Of a stretch of 64,000 bases of DNA, positions 32,480 to 42,288 are shown one piece after another. The position numbers and the translations under genes are program-made. The notes below the pieces were generated by a model. That model was not told the origin of the DNA, made no database searches, and saw nothing but the letters and a program-made list of their open reading frames with translations. Position 1 is the stretch's first letter, and each line of letters begins with the position of its first letter. This DNA is from Hyphomicrobiales bacterium (GTDB lineage: Bacteria > Pseudomonadota > Alphaproteobacteria > Rhizobiales > Xanthobacteraceae), in NCBI GenBank assembly GCA_017305665.1, contig JAFKKH010000011.1:124001-188000 (forward strand). The letters are read 5' to 3'.

Positions 32480-33396
32480 AAGAGGTTATGATTCAGAGTC
32501 TGCCTTGCTCTTCAAGCGATGCTGCGCGCCTTGCCGCACGGCTGGACATTCCGTTCCAAGAGATTGCAATTCATCGGTTTCCAGATGATGAGCTACGTGT
32601 GACCGTCGCCCCTGCATCGCCCACGACTATCATCTACGTCTCGCTAGATCGGCCAAACGAGAAACTAATTGCGATGATCTTTGCTGCCGAAGCGCTACGA
32701 CGCGAAGGAGCGAAACGTCTCGTCTTACTGGCACCTTACCTTTGCTATATGCGTCAGGACACGGCTTTTCATCCTGGCGAAGCAGTCAGCCAGCGAATTG
32801 TCGGCGCGATGATTGCCGGACACGTCGATCGCGTAATCACGGTCGATGCGCATTTGCACCGCACCTCCGACATACAAGCCGTCTTTCCCGGCATCGCATC
32901 CGACAATCTATCTGCATCACCAGCTATAGCTGCCGCACTCTGGAGAACCGGCTTTGACCCCGCAACTGTCGTAGTCGGGCCAGACGCAGAATCGCGACCT
33001 TGGATCAGTGATCTCGCCAGCCGCCTTGGGTTGTCCCATATCGTCGCGCAGAAGACTAGGCGTAGCGACCATTCCGTCGAGATTAGACTTCCGGACCCGA
33101 AACTCACCAATAATCGACCCGCCTTGATTGTGGATGATATCGTCTCTTCTGGAGGCACCATGATCGCTTGCGCGAAGGCACTCGCATCAGCGGGCGCGAC
33201 AACAATCGACGCGATCGTTACGCACGCGCTTTTCACGGAAGAGCTGCGGCACGAGATAATTCAATCCGGCGTTCGATCGATCCGTTCCACGCGTAGTGTG
33301 CCGCATTACGCCAACGATATCGCACTCGACCATCTGTTCATTGATGCCCTGCAAGACGAACTCGCATCTGCAGGTAGTCTGGAAACATTCCGATGA
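32476..33396 (+). CDS. ribose-phosphate pyrophosphokinase-like protein
   Basis: 306 residues, a divergent PRPP synthetase. Conserved: [34 protein letters not shown] (active-site strand), ITVDAHLHR, the flexible-loop [13 protein letters not shown] and PRPP loop [13 protein letters not shown]. Canonical enzymes make PRPP from ribose-5-phosphate and ATP. The overlap with AMP phosphorylase and with an RNase suggests a special role in handling ribose phosphates from RNA, perhaps run in the ATP-forming direction; that is inference. A housekeeping prs should exist elsewhere. Confidence 0.85.
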   Translation: MKEVMIQSLPCSSSDAARLAARLDIPFQEIAIHRFPDDELRVTVAPASPTTIIYVSLDRPNEKLIAMIFAAEALRREGAKRLVLLAPYLCYMRQDTAFHPGEAVSQRIVGAMIAGHVDRVITVDAHLHRTSDIQAVFPGIASDNLSASPAIAAALWRTGFDPATVVVGPDAESRPWISDLASRLGLSHIVAQKTRRSDHSVEIRLPDPKLTNNRPALIVDDIVSSGGTMIACAKALASAGATTIDAIVTHALFTEELRHEIIQSGVRSIRSTRSVPHYANDIALDHLFIDALQDELASAGSLETFR

Positions 33397-34985
33397 GTGT
33401 AACGCTTCGGTTTTGCGGCGCGGCTCGCACCGTAACAGGCTCCAGCTACCTGTTCGAAAGCAAATCTGGACGTTTCCTGGTCGATTGTGGGCTGTTTCAG
33501 GGATCGAAAACCCTGAAGCAATTGAACTATGCGCCATTTCCTTTTCGCGCGGGCGACATTGATGCCGTTCTCCTGACTCATGCCCACATCGATCACAGCG
33601 GACTTCTGCCGAGACTGGTACGCAGCGGCTTCTCCGGCCGTATTTTTGCGACCCGCGGCACGATCGATCTCTGTTCCTACATGCTGCCCGATGCAGGAAG
33701 CATTCAGGAGTCGGAAGTCGTCGCCCTCAATCGGCGCAATGTCGCGCGTGGCCGAGCCGAAGTTGTTCCGATCTATACCCAAGCTGATGCGGTTGCCTCA
33801 TTGCAGTCCTTCATGGCGGTCGACTATGAGACATGGGTTGATGTTATTCCGAGCGTACGTGCCCGCTTCTGGAACGCCGGACATTTGCTCGGTTCGGCCT
33901 CGATCGAGATCGAATTCGCCAGCGAAGAAACACCAGAGAACCCGCTCCGCATTCTCTGCTCCGGCGACATCGGTCCCGATGCCAAACTGCTGCAGCCTGG
34001 TCCGGAGGCGCCCGCCGGCTTCGACTACGTCATCTCGGAATCGACCTACGGTAACCGCCAGCGTCCGCCGATCACGACCGACAGCCGTCGCGCCCGCCTG
34101 TCCGCGGAAATCCGCGACGCCGCGGGCCACAAGGGCGCGCTGCTGATTCCAGCCTTTGCGGTGGAACGAACTCAGGAACTGATCGTCGATCTGGTAGACT
34201 TGATGGAACGCGGGGAGGTGCCGGCTGCGCCCATTTTTCTCGATTCCCCGCTCGCGATCCACGCCACTGAGGTTTTTCGTAAACATGCGTCGAGCCTCGA
34301 TCCCGCCATCGATGTGCGGAGGCTTTTGAACTCGCCGCAACTCCGCTTTACCGAAACGGTCGACGAGAGCAAGGCAATCGCCAAGCTTACCGGCTTTCAT
34401 ATTGTGATCGCTGCCAGCGGCATGTGTGATGCCGGACGGATCCGACACCACCTGAAGAACTGGCTGTGGAGCGCACGGGCGACCGTTCTGCTGGTCGGCT
34501 TCCAGGCTCAAGGAACGCTCGGCCGGTTTCTCGTCGATGGCGCGAAGGCCGTTCGTATCCAGGGTGAGGAGATCAAGGTCGGAGCGCGAATTCGCACCAT
34601 CGATGACTATTCCGGACACGCGGATAGTTCAGAGCTCGCGCGATGGATCGCCGCGCGCCGACCAATCCAGCGCAGCCTGTTTCTGGTTCACGGCGAAGAA
34701 GTGGCCATTGCCAGCCTCGCGAACCTCATCGCCGAACGGATCATACCGGCAGCCAAGATTTTTCAACCGCTATTGGACGACATTTACGAATTGTCGGCTG
34801 CAGCCCCGACGCTTCTCGACGGATCCCATCTCCGGCGACTGGCGCCGGAGGCGGTGGTCAAGCTCGACTGGCACAACGACATGTCGAAACTTGTCCTCGA
34901 CATCAACGATCGCATTGAGGCTGCTGCGGACGATCGCGCGCGCGGCATCATCATTCGAAGGCTGCGCCGCGCCCTGGACGGGTGA
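33393..34985 (+). CDS. MBL-fold beta-CASP ribonuclease
   Basis: 530 residues. Metallo-beta-lactamase metal site LTHAHIDHSGLLPRLV, later strands SGDIGPDAKLL, beta-CASP insertion about 230-390 with SGMCDAGRIRHHLKN, and the RNA-specificity C-terminal motif YSGHADSSEL with FLVHGEEVA. These enzymes (RNase J/CPSF73 relatives) cut or digest RNA from the end with two zinc ions. The C-terminal 60 residues extend beyond the domain. It overlaps the PRPP synthetase-like gene (ATGA), making a three-gene coupled unit that could take RNA to ribose phosphates. Confidence 0.87.
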   Translation: MSVTLRFCGAARTVTGSSYLFESKSGRFLVDCGLFQGSKTLKQLNYAPFPFRAGDIDAVLLTHAHIDHSGLLPRLVRSGFSGRIFATRGTIDLCSYMLPDAGSIQESEVVALNRRNVARGRAEVVPIYTQADAVASLQSFMAVDYETWVDVIPSVRARFWNAGHLLGSASIEIEFASEETPENPLRILCSGDIGPDAKLLQPGPEAPAGFDYVISESTYGNRQRPPITTDSRRARLSAEIRDAAGHKGALLIPAFAVERTQELIVDLVDLMERGEVPAAPIFLDSPLAIHATEVFRKHASSLDPAIDVRRLLNSPQLRFTETVDESKAIAKLTGFHIVIAASGMCDAGRIRHHLKNWLWSARATVLLVGFQAQGTLGRFLVDGAKAVRIQGEEIKVGARIRTIDDYSGHADSSELARWIAARRPIQRSLFLVHGEEVAIASLANLIAERIIPAAKIFQPLLDDIYELSAAAPTLLDGSHLRRLAPEAVVKLDWHNDMSKLVLDINDRIEAAADDRARGIIIRRLRRALDG

Positions 34986-35006
34986 GAGAGCCGATCTTGC
35001 TGCGGA

Positions 35007-37700
35007 CTAGAGAGCAAGCCTGACGTTGCAAATATCATGCTCCACCGGGTCAGACTTCACCTGAAAGCCGAGATTACGGCACATGGTCAGCATGACAGTG
35101 TTTTCAGTCAGCACATCGCCGGAGATGGCTTTGAGACCTTCGGATCTGGCATATTCGATGATCAACTGCATCAGGGACCAACCTAGCCCCCTGCCCTTGA
35201 GATCGGACCGCAGCAGAATCGCGTATTCGCCACTTTCATAAATCGAATCTGAATGTATCCTAACGACGCCCAATAGCTCATTGGTCACCTCATCGAAGGC
35301 GACAAAGGCCATAGCGCGTGCATAGTCCAGCTGGGTCAGCCGCGCGATAAATTCGTGAGAGAATTCCTTCATCGGCGCGAAGAACCTAAGCCGCAAATCG
35401 TGGCTGGCGACATGACGCAGAAGCTCATGGATTTGTGGTTCGTCTTCCGGACGGATTGGTCGTACAAAGACCCGCCAGCCATCCTTCACCTCGATGTGGC
35501 GCTGCCATTGTGACGGATAGGGCCGAACGGCGAAGTTGGCGGGCCCGGCTCCCTGGAATTTGCGTGCTATGCGCCCGATAGCAACGCAAGCATCGACGGC
35601 GAGTACGCCTGTTTCATCCGCCAGCAGCGGGTTGATGTCCAACTCCCGGATATCGGGAATGTCTGCGGCCATCTGTGCCAACTTGACCAGAACCATCGCA
35701 ACCGCGTCATCCTTTACCGCTGGGACGTCGCGGTAAGCACGCAACAATCGCGAAACGCGGGTGCGCTCGATCAGGCTCCGCGCGAGTTGCAGATCGAGCG
35801 GGGGAAGAGCGAGTGCCTTGTCATTGATGATTTCGACCGCCGTACCGCCCCGCCCGAAGACGACAACGGTGCCGAAAGTCGGATCGTCGGCGAGACCAAG
35901 GATGAGCTCCCTTGCCTTTGGCCGCAGGACCATGGCTTGAACCATTACGCCGGATATCCGCGCGTCCGGCCGCAGCGCTTTCGCACGCGCAAGAATATCC
36001 TCCGTCGCCTTTCGCACCGCATCGACAGTGCTGAGGTTGAGAATCACACCACCCACGTCGGACTTGTGAGCGATATCGCGCGACATGATCTTGACGACGA
36101 CCGTCGCTCCCCCCGCGAACAGGGGCGCGGCCTGGATCGCCGCCTGGTCGGGGTCGGCGGCAGCCAGCACCGGAACCATGGGAATCTCATAGGCATCGAA
36201 CAATTGATTGACTTCGGTCGGATCGAGCCATTGCCGTCCATCGGACAGCGCGGCGCCGACGATACTTCGGGCCCGCGCAACATCCGGCACAAAGCCAGCG
36301 GGCATTGCCGGCGGAACCTGTGCCAGCGCCTCAACCACTTCGCGATGCCGCACCAGATACATGAAACCGCGTACGGCATCGTCCTCGGTGAGATAGTTCG
36401 GGATTCCAGCGTGGCTCAGAAGATCGCCAATCGCCGGCTCCGCTCCAACCCAGACCGCGAGCATTGGCTTGACCCAGCCGCGACGCTTCCGGCGATAGGC
36501 TTCAACCACTCCCGTTACGGTCGTGGCTATGTCATCGGCGCGCGCGATCGCAGTTTGTACGTTCATGACCAGCACGGCGTCACTACCTGGATCGCCGAGC
36601 AAGATCTCCAATGCCGCCGCGTAGCGCGCGGGGTCGGCATCACCAACGATATCGACCGGATTCGAACCAGACCACGTCGGAGGCAAGACGGCATCAAGTT
36701 TCGCCCGGAGATCCGGCGTCATCTCGGCAGGAACGCCGCTCAGCTCCGCCAAGCGGTCGACTGCGAGCACGCCGATGCCTCCGCCATTGGTCAGAATCGC
36801 CAGCCGCTTTCCGGGCGGTGATTTGAGACGCCCCAAGGTCTCCGCACAGTCGAATAGCTCGCGAAGATCCGAAACGCGCAACATACCCGCCCGCTGGAAC
36901 GCCGCATCATAGACAGCGTCCGATCCAGCCAATGCGCCGGTATGGGTCGCGGCGGCCTTGGCACCTTGCGCCATGCGGCCAGATTTGACGACTACGACCG
37001 GCTTGATCCTCGCCGCAGCACGAGCCGCTGACATGAATTTTCGGGCATCCTTGACTGCTTCGATGTAAAGCAGGATGGCCTGCGTTTTCCCATCCAGTGC
37101 GAAATAGTCGAGTAGATCCGCAATATCGACATCAAGCTGATCGCCGATCGAGACGATTCCGGAGAATCCGACAGCGCGCTGCGCGGCCCAGTCCACCATC
37201 CCCGCAGCGATCGCACCAGACTGCGAGATCAGCGCTAGATTACCGGCAGAAGGCATATGTGCAGAAAAGCTCGCATTCAGATTTGCATCCGGCAACATCA
37301 TGCCAAGGCAGTTCGGTCCGATCAGCCTCATGCCGTATTTCTTTGCGGCCTGTTCGGCCGCTTCCGCCATCGATCCCTTCCCGTGACCCAGCCCAGCACT
37401 GACAATGACCGCTCCTGCCGTGCCGCAGCGGCCCGCTTCATCGATCAGGATTGGAATCGCCTTGGCTGGTGCAGTGATTACGACCAGTTCCGGCGCAAAG
37501 GACAATGTGGCGACGCTACCGGAAGCTTTTATTCCGTCGATCTCTGAATACCGCGGGTTGACCAGCCCGAACTCGCCTTTGAACTGCGCCTTTTGGATGT
37601 TGCCGAGTATGGCACGGCCGACTGAGCCCTGGCGCGGGCTGGCGCCGATCAGTGCGACCGAACGGGGTGCCAGCAGATTTTTCAGACGATAGGTCGACAT
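35007..37700 (-). CDS. ADP-forming acetyl-CoA synthetase with C-terminal GNAT domain
   Basis: 897 residues. Order: CoA-binding Rossmann domain (RSVALIGASPRQGSVGRAIL), succinyl-CoA ligase-like domains with LISQSGAIAAGMVDW and the loop with the phosphorylatable His in AAATHTGALAGSD, ATP-grasp domain about 480-700 (TVVVKIMSRDIAHKSDVGGV), and a GNAT acetyltransferase from about 735 (LLRSDLKGRGLGWSLMQLII). The first parts interconvert acetyl-CoA + ADP + Pi and acetate + CoA + ATP; in the PatZ/Pat type the GNAT domain acetylates proteins and the ligase part may be inactive, but here the His is kept. Lies convergently to the RNase gene and opposite the phosphoketolase operon. Confidence 0.87.
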   Translation of the reverse strand: MSTYRLKNLLAPRSVALIGASPRQGSVGRAILGNIQKAQFKGEFGLVNPRYSEIDGIKASGSVATLSFAPELVVITAPAKAIPILIDEAGRCGTAGAVIVSAGLGHGKGSMAEAAEQAAKKYGMRLIGPNCLGMMLPDANLNASFSAHMPSAGNLALISQSGAIAAGMVDWAAQRAVGFSGIVSIGDQLDVDIADLLDYFALDGKTQAILLYIEAVKDARKFMSAARAAARIKPVVVVKSGRMAQGAKAAATHTGALAGSDAVYDAAFQRAGMLRVSDLRELFDCAETLGRLKSPPGKRLAILTNGGGIGVLAVDRLAELSGVPAEMTPDLRAKLDAVLPPTWSGSNPVDIVGDADPARYAAALEILLGDPGSDAVLVMNVQTAIARADDIATTVTGVVEAYRRKRRGWVKPMLAVWVGAEPAIGDLLSHAGIPNYLTEDDAVRGFMYLVRHREVVEALAQVPPAMPAGFVPDVARARSIVGAALSDGRQWLDPTEVNQLFDAYEIPMVPVLAAADPDQAAIQAAPLFAGGATVVVKIMSRDIAHKSDVGGVILNLSTVDAVRKATEDILARAKALRPDARISGVMVQAMVLRPKARELILGLADDPTFGTVVVFGRGGTAVEIINDKALALPPLDLQLARSLIERTRVSRLLRAYRDVPAVKDDAVAMVLVKLAQMAADIPDIRELDINPLLADETGVLAVDACVAIGRIARKFQGAGPANFAVRPYPSQWQRHIEVKDGWRVFVRPIRPEDEPQIHELLRHVASHDLRLRFFAPMKEFSHEFIARLTQLDYARAMAFVAFDEVTNELLGVVRIHSDSIYESGEYAILLRSDLKGRGLGWSLMQLIIEYARSEGLKAISGDVLTENTVMLTMCRNLGFQVKSDPVEHDICNVRLAL

Positions 37701-37843
37701 TGGTCTCGATACCTGGCGGGCACCAGCCCTTTTTGGGGCTCGGCAGCGCTTCCGCGCAATGTGTCCGTGGGGCGGACATTGTCACCAAGCGCATTCTTCA
37801 TCCGATGACATCGCTGTCTCTATGTCCGACCGCCGATCCGTTG

Positions 37844-37857
37844 TTGAGACAGATCAA
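37844..37857. promoter_or_regulatory. FixK/FNR-type box between divergent operons
   Basis: TTGAGACAGATCAA, 100 bases before the small gene at 37958 and 143 bases before the synthetase start at 37700. A start for an 11-codon frame (37917-37952) lies in the leader to the right. Confidence 0.65.
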
Positions 37858-37957
37858 AGCCCCATCCGATACGACGTGCAAGACTTATCAATATTTGGCA
37901 TCGAAGGAGAAGCTGAATGTCGGGAAATGTTACAACAATTCGCGCTGAGTGATTTGC

Positions 37958-38125
37958 ATGGCTTGGCTCATTCGTGTCCTCCTTGTTGTTGCTGGGGCGA
38001 TCACCTCGTTGTTTGTCGCGCGCGACGCCTTGAATTTCAGCATCGTTCAAACATTTTTGATGATCACAATAATAACTGGAGCAGCTGTGATCGCTGTCGC
38101 ATGGACGGCGCGGCGCCAGCTCTAG
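37958..38125 (+). CDS. 55-residue two-helix membrane protein
   Basis: MAWLIRVLLVVAGAITSLFV and a second helix (FLMITIITGAAVIAVAWTAR) separated by ARDALNFSIVQT. No recognised family. Located between the box at 37844 and the phosphoketolase gene, 128 bases before it, so it may be the first gene of that transcript. Ribosome site weak. Confidence 0.55.
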   Translation: MAWLIRVLLVVAGAITSLFVARDALNFSIVQTFLMITIITGAAVIAVAWTARRQL

Positions 38126-38253
38126 GCAAAAAGACTGCTCGATTCTTTACACGTCTCGCTGCGACGACGCCTGGATCGGATTTTTCGCTTTGGCCGGAGG
38201 GATCGATCTGCCTTCGATTCGGTTGATATGCATGCCGGCCCGAAAGGATCTGG

Positions 38254-40656
38254 ATGACAACGGCAAGAGCAAACGATCGGCTGTCGGAAACCGAGAGCCT
38301 GAACTTGGTAGACCGCTATTGGCGCGCGGCAAACTATCTCTCAGTCGGTCAGATTTATCTGCTGGATAATCCGCTGTTGCGGGAGCCGCTGCGACCGGAA
38401 CACATCAAGCCGCGCTTACTGGGGCATTGGGGCACAACACCCGGACTAAACTTCATCTACGCCCATCTCAATCGCGCGATCCGCGCGCTGGATCTCAACG
38501 TCATTTACGTTTGTGGACCTGGCCATGGCGGTCCCGGCATGGTCGCCAACACCTATCTCGAAGGCTCCTATAGCGAGATCTATCCCGATATTGGCCGCGA
38601 CAGCGATGGATTACGACGTTTATTCCGGCAATTCTCCTTTCCCGGCGGCATCCCTAGTCACGCCGCTCCGGAAACGCCCGGATCGATCCACGAGGGCGGT
38701 GAACTCGGTTACGCGCTGGTGCACGCCTATGGAGCCGCCTTCGACAATCCTGATCTTTACGTTGCCTGTGTAGTAGGCGATGGCGAAGCGGAGACTGGAC
38801 CGCTGGCCGCTTCATGGCATTCCAACAAGTTCCTGAACCCGGCCCACGACGGTGCAGTTCTCCCAATCCTTCACCTTAACGGCTACAAGATTGCCAACCC
38901 AACTGTGCTCGGTCGACTGAATGACGAAGAGATCCGTCAGCTCTTTACCGGTTATGGCCACGAACCTCTGTTCGTTGAAGGTGACGATCCGAGGCTGATG
39001 CATCGGCGGATGGCCGACGTCTTGAACCAGGCAATTGAGAAAATTCGAACGATTCAAAGCACCGCACGTGACGGACGCAAGGTAAGCGAACGTCCGAAAT
39101 GGCCTATGATCGTCCTCCGAAGCCCGAAGGGTTGGACCGGCCCGAAGGAAGTCGACGGTTTAAAGGTTGAAGGCTTCTGGCGCGCGCATCAGGTCCCGAT
39201 CGCCAACCCGCGCGAGAATCCAGAACATCTGAAACTGCTCGAGCAATGGATGCGCAGCTACCAGCCCGAGACGCTGTTCGATAGGAACGGCCGCATTCTT
39301 CCGGAGTTGCAAGCGCTCGCGCCAACCGGCGAACGTCGAATGGGCGCCAATCCACATGCCAACGGCGGATTGTTGAAGCGCGATCTTAAGCTGCCGAATT
39401 TTCAAGACCATGCCGTTGATGTGCCTCTCCCCGGTGGTGTCAAAGCCGAAGCGACGCGCTTAATGGGGCGATTTCTTCGTGACGTGGTCCGGCTGAACGC
39501 CGAGGCGCGAAACTTTCGTATCCTGGGACCAGACGAAACCGCTTCGAACCGCCTCGACGCAGTGTTCGAGGAGACAGAGCGCGTCTGGATGGAGCGCATT
39601 GAGCCTTACGATGTTCACCTGGCTCAGGACGGCCGGGTAATGGAAGCCTTAAGCGAGCACCTCTGCCAAGGCTGGCTAGAAGGATATCTGCTCACCGGCC
39701 GTCACGGCCTGTTTTCCTGCTACGAGGCTTTCATCCATATCGTAGATTCCATGTTCAACCAGCACGCCAAATGGCTGAAGATCTCGCGCGGCTTGCCTTG
39801 GCGACGTCCCATCGCTTCGCTCAACTATCTCCTGACCTCGCACGTCTGGCAACAGGATCACAATGGCTTCAGCCACCAAGACCCCGGCTTCGTCGATCTC
39901 GTCGCCAACAAAAAGGCCGACATCGTGAGGATTTACTTTCCGCCGGACGCCAACACGTTGCTCTGGATCACGAACCATTGTTTGCGGACCTATGACAGAA
40001 TCAACGTGATCGTTGCCGGCAAACAATCCTCGCCGCAATGGCTGACCGTTCAAGAGGCGGCGACGCATTGCGATGCCGGCATCGGGATCTGGAGATGGGC
40101 CGGCAGCGAAATCGAAGGCTCCGAGCCGGACGTCGTGATGGCCTGTGCCGGCGACGTTCCAACGCTTGAAACGTTAGCCGCAGTGGATTTGCTTCGAAAC
40201 TTCCTGCCCGAACTAAAAATTCGTGTCGTCAATGTCGTCGACCTCATGACACTGCGGCCGAAGGAGCAGCATCCACACGGCCTCAGCGAGCGCGATTTCG
40301 ATGGCCTCTTCACGCGTGACCGGCCGGTGATTTTCGCCTATCACGGCTATCCCTACCTGATTCATCGCCTGACTTATAACCGCGCCAACCACGCGGGAAT
40401 GCACGTCCGCGGCTATAAGGAAGAGGGTACCACCACGACTCCGTTCGATATGGTCGTGCTGAACGAACTTGACCGATTTCATTTGGCGATCGAGGTCATC
40501 GAACGTGTTCCCGGCCTCAGCATTTCGGCGGCTCATATCAAGCAGCGGTTTCGCGACGCATTGATCGAACATTCGCACTACATCCGCCAACATGGCGAAG
40601 ACATGCCGGAAATTCGTGATTGGGTTTGGCCAAGCAACGCGACTGGGCAAACCTGA
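38254..40656 (+). CDS. xfp: phosphoketolase
   Basis: Thiamine-diphosphate enzyme of 800 residues that splits xylulose-5-phosphate (and often fructose-6-phosphate) with phosphate to acetyl-phosphate and glyceraldehyde-3-phosphate or erythrose-4-phosphate. Motifs: [63 protein letters not shown] motif [20 protein letters not shown], later [20 protein letters not shown]. Full length for the family. AAAGGATCTGG precedes the ATG. Followed 48 bases later by acetate kinase. Confidence 0.95.
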   Translation: MTTARANDRLSETESLNLVDRYWRAANYLSVGQIYLLDNPLLREPLRPEHIKPRLLGHWGTTPGLNFIYAHLNRAIRALDLNVIYVCGPGHGGPGMVANTYLEGSYSEIYPDIGRDSDGLRRLFRQFSFPGGIPSHAAPETPGSIHEGGELGYALVHAYGAAFDNPDLYVACVVGDGEAETGPLAASWHSNKFLNPAHDGAVLPILHLNGYKIANPTVLGRLNDEEIRQLFTGYGHEPLFVEGDDPRLMHRRMADVLNQAIEKIRTIQSTARDGRKVSERPKWPMIVLRSPKGWTGPKEVDGLKVEGFWRAHQVPIANPRENPEHLKLLEQWMRSYQPETLFDRNGRILPELQALAPTGERRMGANPHANGGLLKRDLKLPNFQDHAVDVPLPGGVKAEATRLMGRFLRDVVRLNAEARNFRILGPDETASNRLDAVFEETERVWMERIEPYDVHLAQDGRVMEALSEHLCQGWLEGYLLTGRHGLFSCYEAFIHIVDSMFNQHAKWLKISRGLPWRRPIASLNYLLTSHVWQQDHNGFSHQDPGFVDLVANKKADIVRIYFPPDANTLLWITNHCLRTYDRINVIVAGKQSSPQWLTVQEAATHCDAGIGIWRWAGSEIEGSEPDVVMACAGDVPTLETLAAVDLLRNFLPELKIRVVNVVDLMTLRPKEQHPHGLSERDFDGLFTRDRPVIFAYHGYPYLIHRLTYNRANHAGMHVRGYKEEGTTTTPFDMVVLNELDRFHLAIEVIERVPGLSISAAHIKQRFRDALIEHSHYIRQHGEDMPEIRDWVWPSNATGQT

Positions 40657-40704
40657 CCTGTCAATAGCTCACAGTAGATCGCTTGTCACGTCAGGAAACC
40701 GAAG

Positions 40705-41883
40705 ATGTCTGACGCGGTTCTGGTTCTCAATGCCGGCTCTTCCAGCACCAAATTCGGATTGTTTGATATTTCAGAGTCGGCGCCGCGTTTGCTTTGCAAG
40801 GGCTTACTCGATGAACATCAAGCCAAGCCAGTTTTCAGTGTGACCGATCCAGCAGGCAATCATTTATTTGAACGGCGCGCATCATCCGACAATGACGGCG
40901 ACGCTCTGATTGCCGATATTCTGCATTGGAGCAACGACTATCTCGCTGGCAGCAAGTTAGCTGCCATCGGGCATCGCGTCGTTCACGGAGGGCACAATTT
41001 TCGCCAACCGACAAAAGTGACCGACAAGAACCTCGAGGCAATGGCCGCTCTGACACCTCTCGCACCTTTGCACCAGCCGCGCTGTTTGTTCTCAATACGG
41101 GTCATCAAGTCCCTGCGTTCGGATCTCACGCAGATCGCCTGCTTCGATACCGCTTTTCATCACAGTATAGCGCCACCCGTCAGCCGCTTTGCGATCCCTC
41201 GACGGTTCGACGATATCGGCGTCCGGCGTTATGGCTTTCACGGGCTTTCATTCGAATTCATTGCCAGCCGCCTGAAGGAAATTTCGCCTGCCCTCGCAGG
41301 CAAGAGAACCGTCACCGCGCATCTCGGCAACGGCGCAAGCCTTTGCGCCATGCGTTATGGCAGAAGCGTCGATACCACCATGGGCCTTACCCCACTGGAC
41401 GGCTTGATGATGGGCACGCGTAGCGGGGCCATTGATCCTGGCGTGCTGCTCTACCTTCAGCAGTGCGGCATGTCACTCGATGATCTCCAGCACATGCTCT
41501 ATCTCGAATCTGGACTGCTCGGCGTCTCCGGTATCTCCGCCGACACGCGTGAGTTGCTCGTCAGCGACGATTCTCGTGCCGCTGAGGCCATCGAGCTATT
41601 TACGTTTCGCATCGCCAGGGAAGCAGCCGCAATGACAAACACCTTGGGCGGGCTGGAGTGCCTGGTTTTTACTGGTGGCATCGGCGAACGCAGCTCAGAG
41701 ATAAGACAGCAAGTATGCGAACAGCTTAAATGGTTGGGAGTACAGATTGATCATTCCGCAAATGATCGAGGAGATGAATGCATCAGCACTGAGGGCAGCA
41801 GGATTGACGTGCGTGTTATCCCCACAAGTGAGGAACTCGTGATTGCACGGCATTGCTCGCGCCTGCTGCGAGCAGTGCGCTGA
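40705..41883 (+). CDS. ackA: acetate kinase
   Basis: 392 residues. Signature 1 VLVLNAGSSSTKFGLF at the N terminus, signature 2 HLGNGASLCAMRYGRSVDTT and phosphate/active site GHRVVHGGHNF; FTGGIGERSSEIR near the end. Converts acetyl-phosphate + ADP to acetate + ATP, so together with the phosphoketolase it yields ATP by substrate-level phosphorylation without oxygen. Confidence 0.95.
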   Translation: MSDAVLVLNAGSSSTKFGLFDISESAPRLLCKGLLDEHQAKPVFSVTDPAGNHLFERRASSDNDGDALIADILHWSNDYLAGSKLAAIGHRVVHGGHNFRQPTKVTDKNLEAMAALTPLAPLHQPRCLFSIRVIKSLRSDLTQIACFDTAFHHSIAPPVSRFAIPRRFDDIGVRRYGFHGLSFEFIASRLKEISPALAGKRTVTAHLGNGASLCAMRYGRSVDTTMGLTPLDGLMMGTRSGAIDPGVLLYLQQCGMSLDDLQHMLYLESGLLGVSGISADTRELLVSDDSRAAEAIELFTFRIAREAAAMTNTLGGLECLVFTGGIGERSSEIRQQVCEQLKWLGVQIDHSANDRGDECISTEGSRIDVRVIPTSEELVIARHCSRLLRAVR

Positions 41884-41971
41884 CCCTCCGCTGATCGGCG
41901 CGATTGTTGCAGCCTGATATGGTTCGGCCTGATGCCCAACCCAGTCGGCTTGTCCAGCCAAGAATTCTCGG

Positions 41972-41985
41972 TTGAGGCAGATCAA
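41972..41985 (+). promoter_or_regulatory. FixK/FNR-type box before DUF2892 gene
   Basis: TTGAGGCAGATCAA, 69 bases before the ATG at 42055; closely like the box at 37844. Confidence 0.72.
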
Positions 41986-42054
41986 AGCCCAATCCGGCTC
42001 CCGTGCGACCTTGGCATCGTTCGTTCACCGAGGCTTATCAGAAGGAGAAAGATC

Positions 42055-42261
42055 ATGCCGGTAAATGTGGGCACGATCGATCAGTATGTGCGGATCGTGG
42101 TGGGACTGGCTTTGGTCGCCTACGCGTTGGAGGATGGCTTATCGATTCAAGGTTGGCACTGGGTCGGATTGATCGGCTTGGTGCTGCTCCTGACGGCCTT
42201 CTTCAAGAGCTGCCCACTTTATGTCATGTTCGGCTACTCGACTTGCCGGGCTCGCCGGTAA
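42055..42261 (+). CDS. DUF2892 small membrane protein
   Basis: 68 residues: MPVNVGTIDQYVRIVVGLAL, then a second helix GWHWVGLIGLVLLLTAFFKS and the CPLYVMFGYSTC end typical of the family. AGAAGGAGAAAGATC is a strong ribosome site. Paralogue of the protein at 7207. Confidence 0.88.
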   Translation: MPVNVGTIDQYVRIVVGLALVAYALEDGLSIQGWHWVGLIGLVLLLTAFFKSCPLYVMFGYSTCRARR

Positions 42262-42288
42262 ACGGCGGCTGCGCCACGCATTCCGACG

